From positions 1 to 29,586 of the forward strand of contig JAFGBW010000300.1 in NCBI GenBank assembly GCA_016932965.1: a DNA stretch of 29,586 nucleotides. Reading direction: 5' to 3'. Below are positions 26,472-29,586 of this stretch, piece by piece. The position numbers were made by a program, and so were the translations under genes. This DNA is from Candidatus Auribacterota bacterium. GTDB taxonomy: Bacteria; Auribacterota; JAFGBW01. The first letter of the stretch is position 1. The number at the start of each line of letters is the position of its first letter. Under the pieces are notes generated by a model. The model was given only the letters and a program-made list of their open reading frames with translations, was not told the origin of the DNA and did no database searches.

Positions 26472-26618
26472 TTACTTTGTCTTAGAATAATAGGGGCCCC
26501 CATTTTGGGGGGTCGGAGTCGTTTTTATCTCCGGAGCAGAATTCATCGGATTTTCATGGTCGTAATAGAAACTACGGTTAAAAAATTGGGTTAACTGCCC
26601 TGATATGATCGGAAACAT
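26472..26618 (-). CDS. Small hypothetical protein, 48 residues, coupled to yggT
   Basis: An ATG at 26618-26616 overlaps the yggT stop by one base (TAATG), the classical arrangement for translational re-initiation. The frame runs 48 codons to TAA at 26474-26472. The product begins MFPIISGQ, has an aromatic patch (SFYYDHENP) and a Pro/Thr/Gly-rich tail (TTPTPQNGG), with no membrane helix or signal peptide. I do not recognise it. The rest of the gap between this ORF and the exporter start (26260-26471) contains the exporter's Pho array and nothing else that I can identify. Confidence 0.4.
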   Translation of the reverse strand: MFPIISGQLTQFFNRSFYYDHENPMNSAPEIKTTPTPQNGGPYYSKTK

Positions 26619-27442
26619 TAAAACAGATAAAGAAGCCGGGCCAGAAGATAGCGGAGAAGATTGATAAAAATAAGCGCGACGATGGGTGAGAAATCAAAGA
26701 TGCCGATCACCAGGTTGAATCTTCTGAAAGGGGCCAATAAGGGTTCTGTCAGAGCATAAAGGATTTTTAAAGCCAGAGTGATGGAAGGATTGAAAAAGGA
26801 AAGGATGATGCGTAAAAGAATCAAAAACGGGGCCCAGTCAAGCACCTCGATCAGGTTGTTGCCCATGAACTTCACACTCATGGAAACCGCATTGGTCGGC
26901 AGGGAAAACAGCCAGTCTCCAATGAGGTTCAGGATCAGATAAAAGACAAAGAAGGGGAGCAGGATAGAGATAAAAAAAGTAAAAGCGGAATTCCGGATCC
27001 GGAATCGTTTGAATATTTCCCTGAAAAAGGAAGTGCTCCGGTCCATGATATGATGGATCCCCTGGAAAAGGTCATCCTCAATCCCATAACGAAACGAAGA
27101 AAACTGAATCCAGAAAAACAAAAGATAGGTTTTAAACATGAAGGAGCAGAATTCCAGAAACGACCGCAATAACGGAGCGGCCATACCGCCCTTATAATCC
27201 GTTCCGAGAGTGGATTTAAAGAGCGCCGCCTTGATGATCAGCAGCAATAAAATAGGGTAAAGCGGGTGAATGACCTTGTTTGCCATCTTATTTTTCTTTA
27301 AGAAGAACAGAACAGGGTCTGTGAGATCGCGTATCGTCCGTATCAGCGGATGGAACCATATTTCATGGGGTTCCAGGAAAAAAATCCGCAGGAAAAAGCA
27401 AAAACAGATCAGGTGTATGAGAATGGAAAAAAATTCTATCAT
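26618..27442 (-). CDS. YggT family integral membrane protein (two YggT units)
   Basis: A 274-residue membrane protein with about six helices (roughly 4-22, 58-75, 98-113, 156-175, 200-218 and 251-270). The C-terminal unit shows the YggT signature: RIILSFFNPS (211-220), LTEPLLAPFRRF (231-242) and GIFDFSPIVALIFINLLR (247-264). The N-terminal unit is a weaker copy (FFLRIFFLEPHEIWFHPLIR, then LTDPVLFFLKK). YggT/Ycf19 proteins are membrane proteins of poorly defined role linked to cell envelope and osmotic tolerance. It overlaps proC by 4 bp, the common proC-yggT neighbourhood. Confidence 0.85.
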   Translation of the reverse strand: MIEFFSILIHLICFCFFLRIFFLEPHEIWFHPLIRTIRDLTDPVLFFLKKNKMANKVIHPLYPILLLLIIKAALFKSTLGTDYKGGMAAPLLRSFLEFCSFMFKTYLLFFWIQFSSFRYGIEDDLFQGIHHIMDRSTSFFREIFKRFRIRNSAFTFFISILLPFFVFYLILNLIGDWLFSLPTNAVSMSVKFMGNNLIEVLDWAPFLILLRIILSFFNPSITLALKILYALTEPLLAPFRRFNLVIGIFDFSPIVALIFINLLRYLLARLLYLF

Positions 27443-28257
27443 GAGGATGATTTTCCCAATTCTTCAGCCCGGCGATGGGCTGCTTTAACGGCTTCAATGA
27501 ATATTTTTCTGAAATCTTTTTCCTGGAGGTACGATAAGGCCGCTTCGGTGGTTCCGGATTTGGAAGTGACTTTTTCCCTGAGCTGAGCAGGTAAAAGCCT
27601 GCTTTTATCGAGCAGCTCCATGGCCCCCAGGCAGGTTTCCATGCAGAATTCCGAGGATTCTTTTTCGGAAAATCCCAGCTCCCTCGCCGCTTCTGTGAAT
27701 ATTTCCAGAAAATAAAAAAGGTAAGCCGGACCGGAACCGCTGACTGCCGTAACCGCATCCATCTGTTCTTCTTCGCAAAGATGAACATGCCCGATGGTGG
27801 ACAATATTTTCTCCACCATCTGTCTGGTTTCCCCGGTCACGCAGGAATTATAACAAACGGCTGAAACCGATTTCCGCACCATCGCATTCATGTTCGGCAT
27901 GACACGGGCTATCGGGTGCGGAGGATTTTTGGGCAGATGTTCTTCAATTTTTTCAAGTCTCACGCCGGCTAAAATGGAAATGATCAAAGCCCCTGGTTTA
28001 AAACAGGAACTCAGCTCGTCCATAACGTCCCGGATTTTCTGGGGTTTGACTGAAAGAACAATGATATCCGATGAGCCGATGTCTTCTTTTTTGTTCAGGG
28101 TGGTTTTGATTTCCCATTTCAGGTGAAGACAGGAGAGCCTTTCCCGGCTGACGTCAGAGGCCAGGATATCGTCTTTCTTAAACAGGCCGGCATGCAGAAT
28201 TCCGCCTATCATGGCTTCCGCCATGTTCCCGCTTCCTATAAAACAGATCTGATTCAT
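27439..28257 (-). CDS. proC: Pyrroline-5-carboxylate reductase
   Basis: A 272-residue ProC, which performs the last step of proline synthesis (NAD(P)H-dependent reduction of pyrroline-5-carboxylate) in the cytoplasm. It has the Rossmann dinucleotide loop FIGSGNMAEAMIGG (6-19), SVKPQ (about 69-73) and the RVMPNMNA segment. The family signature around VTAVSGSGPAYLFYFLE and the terminal SKSGTTEAALSYL are also present. Full family length. Start and end are both clear; its stop overlaps the yggT start. The MITE-like repeat lies 46 bp upstream of its start codon, close enough to affect its promoter. Confidence 0.95.
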   Translation of the reverse strand: MNQICFIGSGNMAEAMIGGILHAGLFKKDDILASDVSRERLSCLHLKWEIKTTLNKKEDIGSSDIIVLSVKPQKIRDVMDELSSCFKPGALIISILAGVRLEKIEEHLPKNPPHPIARVMPNMNAMVRKSVSAVCYNSCVTGETRQMVEKILSTIGHVHLCEEEQMDAVTAVSGSGPAYLFYFLEIFTEAARELGFSEKESSEFCMETCLGAMELLDKSRLLPAQLREKVTSKSGTTEAALSYLQEKDFRKIFIEAVKAAHRRAEELGKSSS

Positions 28258-28303
28258 TATTATCTCTACTCTTTTTGTACGGGCAGGTTAATACAGCTCA
28301 TTT

Positions 28304-28441
28304 TTCACCACGGAGGACACGGAGAGTACGGAGGAAATGGAATGAATTTTGAGTTGCGAGTTATGAATTGGAATGATGAACGTTATTTAAGTATTATTCC
28401 CAGCACTCATAACTCACTCTCTCCGTGCTCTCCGTGGTGAA
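28304..28441. repeat. MITE-like inverted-repeat element in the proC upstream gap
   Basis: The left arm 28304-28326 and the reverse complement of the right arm 28419-28441 are near identical over 23 bp (TTCACCACGGAG followed by GACACGGAGAG or AGCACGGAGAG). Inside, a second inverted repeat GAGTTATGA (28358-28366) pairs with TCATAACTC (28407-28415). The 138-bp core encodes no protein. CACGGAG-type repeats of this kind occur scattered in many environmental genomes and are probably mobilised in trans. This element accounts for most of the 268-bp gene-free gap. Confidence 0.72.
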
Positions 28442-28525
28442 TTCTTCCTAATCATATACTTTGGACAGTAATATTCCATGTGAAATGTTCAAAATAGCAC
28501 AATACCTTTTGCATATTCAATTCTA

Positions 28526-29344
28526 TTATTTTCCTATTGAATCGACAAATTTTTTAAGGGTTTCCCAATACGTTTCTCCTGCAACCCATTGCAGATCATT
28601 ATGACGGGCCCCTTCCACCCAATAATGGGATTTGGGTTCCTGTGCGGCTTTGAATAACTGTCTGCCGTGCCTGAAGGGAATGACCTCGTCTTTGGTGCCG
28701 TGTATCAATAAAAGAGGACAGCCGATTTTCCGGATTTTTTTGATGTTTTCAAATTTATCAAACGGCAGAATCCTGATCTGCGTCAGGACCCGAAAGGCCG
28801 AGGTAAAACCGCTTTCTATGATGAGCGCTGCTTTTCCATATCGGACGGCGTATTCTACGGCCGGCCCGGATCCGATGGATCGGCCCAGCACAACCAAACG
28901 GTCTTCTTTAACGATGGCGTTCTGAACCAGGTAGTCGTGAATGGCTTTCAAGTCATTATTCAATGCTTTTTCAGAAGGCTTTCCGGTGCTTTTTCCGTAT
29001 CCCCTGTAGTCCACGGCAAAAACAGAAAAACCGTTCTGCCGGTAAATGTCCAGAAGAGGGAAAACATCCCCCAGATCTTCGCCATTGCCGTGAAAAAACA
29101 AGAGGTCCCATCTGGCTTCCGGATTCGGGAGATGCACTGCATAAAGCGAATGCCCGTCTTCGGTCTTTATTTTCACGCCTCCTTCGAGAGTGATATAGGA
29201 ACAAGGGGGACTGGGAAACATCAGCTGATCTGAAAAGAAAAGCCCGAGGACCAGAAGAAAACAATATGTAAATAAAATAAATGTCAGCATCCGTTTTAAA
29301 CTAAAGTCTCCAATTAACCAGCGTTGTAACGTGTTTTTGTCCAT
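28526..29344 (-). CDS. Membrane-anchored alpha/beta hydrolase (Bem46/ABHD13-17-like)
   Basis: A 272-residue serine hydrolase with an N-terminal membrane anchor (about 18-38), so the catalytic domain probably faces the periplasm. The oxyanion segment FFHGNGED (83-90) and VDYRGYGKSTG (111-121) lead to nucleophile Ser156 in GRSIG. Asp219 (HGTKDEVIP) and His248 (EGARHND) complete the triad. The pattern matches the S33-like/Bem46 family of small esterases; the substrate cannot be inferred. It is a monocistronic gene without a recognisable Pho box upstream. Confidence 0.88.
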   Translation of the reverse strand: MDKNTLQRWLIGDFSLKRMLTFILFTYCFLLVLGLFFSDQLMFPSPPCSYITLEGGVKIKTEDGHSLYAVHLPNPEARWDLLFFHGNGEDLGDVFPLLDIYRQNGFSVFAVDYRGYGKSTGKPSEKALNNDLKAIHDYLVQNAIVKEDRLVVLGRSIGSGPAVEYAVRYGKAALIIESGFTSAFRVLTQIRILPFDKFENIKKIRKIGCPLLLIHGTKDEVIPFRHGRQLFKAAQEPKSHYWVEGARHNDLQWVAGETYWETLKKFVDSIGK

Positions 29345-29382
29345 AATAAAATAGTTATCCTAAAAAAAAAGAATATTTAAAA

Positions 29383-29400
29383 TCACGAAACACACGAAAA
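29383..29400. repeat. Short CACGAAACACACGAAAA-type repeat motif
   Basis: The sequence CACGAAACACACGAAAAA lies between two minus-strand genes. Similar ACGAA-ACACGAA strings are familiar as fragments of short intergenic repeats. There is only one copy here, so the call is weak. Confidence 0.3.
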
Positions 29401-29414
29401 ATTTGTTCAACATA

Positions 29415-29586
29415 TCAGCAAAAATGTCCCAGCCACTTATCTGCACTGATTAATACAATATTTCCAGACTTTTTATAAATCCCGTTTTTTTTAATTATCT
29501 GAAATCCGGGAACCTTTAATTGATTGGAAAAATATTCCAGATTGCTGCTGATTTTTTCTTCGGCAAGTTTCACTTCAGCTAAAAAC
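29415..29586 (-). CDS. C-terminal end of a probable DUF4143-type ATPase (partial)
   Basis: The minus strand is open from the window edge to a TGA at 29417-29415, giving 56 residues. They read LAEVKLAEEKISSNLEYF, then a LKVPGFQII strand, and end SGNIVLISADKWL...FC. The EVK with following Ser-rich helix and the closing ISAD-WL strand resemble the C-terminal nuclease-like part of DUF4143/AAA-type ATPases, which are common in mobile or accessory gene sets of environmental bacteria. The ATPase core lies outside the window, so this rests on the tail alone. Confidence 0.55.
   Translation of the reverse strand, partial: FLAEVKLAEEKISSNLEYFSNQLKVPGFQIIKKNGIYKKSGNIVLISADKWLGHFC

Noticed and set aside
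26493-26512. GGGGCCCCC...GGGGG hairpin as an intrinsic terminator
   Set aside because: It lies inside the 48-codon ORF and is not followed by a T-run on the minus strand; its stem is explained by the CCC-CAA-AAT-GGG-GGC codons.

Overview
The window looks like part of the chromosome of an uncultured diderm (Gram-negative-type) bacterium of moderate GC. It encodes an outer-membrane porin, a TolC-type outer-membrane factor and several Sec signal peptides. I saw no rRNA, tRNA, CRISPR array, transposase gene or phage gene. The very large multi-domain protein with a C-L-A-P-Q-S-F motif just after its N-terminal hydrophobic segment resembles proteins I recall from Omnitrophota. That placement is a low-confidence recollection, not something the sequence proves.

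Layout. (1) 1-1187: the 3' end of scpB, then a stand-alone prephenate dehydratase. (2) 1312-2545, minus strand: phoU followed by a thioredoxin-type arsenate reductase. (3) 2825-14796, plus strand: one long collinear phosphate block, porin-pstS-(hairpin)-pstC-pstA-pstB-phoB-phoR-ROK kinase-ppx-ppk, with mostly overlapping or very short gaps. (4) 14974-16658, plus strand: an OlsB/OlsA-like acyltransferase pair expected to make ornithine (or related amino-acid) lipids. (5) 16711-26259, minus strand: a single 3182-codon gene joining a helical N-terminal region, an ABC half-exporter, a long unassigned linker, two tandem HlyD-like adaptor modules and a TolC-like outer-membrane factor. (6) 26472-28257, minus strand: proC-yggT and a newly noticed 48-codon ORF coupled to yggT. 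(7) 28304-28441: a MITE-like inverted-repeat element. (8) 28526-29586, minus strand: an alpha/beta hydrolase and the 3' end of a probable DUF4143-type ATPase.

Common thread. Four promoters carry arrays of 7-bp units centred on TAA (consensus about YYTAACM) repeated with an exact 11-bp period, the architecture of PhoB/PhoP boxes. They lie upstream of phoU-arsC, porin-pst-phoBR-ppk, olsBA and the giant exporter gene. Read together, these predict a local Pho regulon: phosphate entry (porin, Pst), sensing (PhoR/PhoB/PhoU), polyphosphate turnover (Ppk/Ppx and perhaps a polyphosphate-linked ROK kinase), arsenate defence, replacement of phospholipid by phosphorus-free lipid, and a single-chain tripartite exporter of unknown cargo. 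The exporter is the most unusual object in the window.
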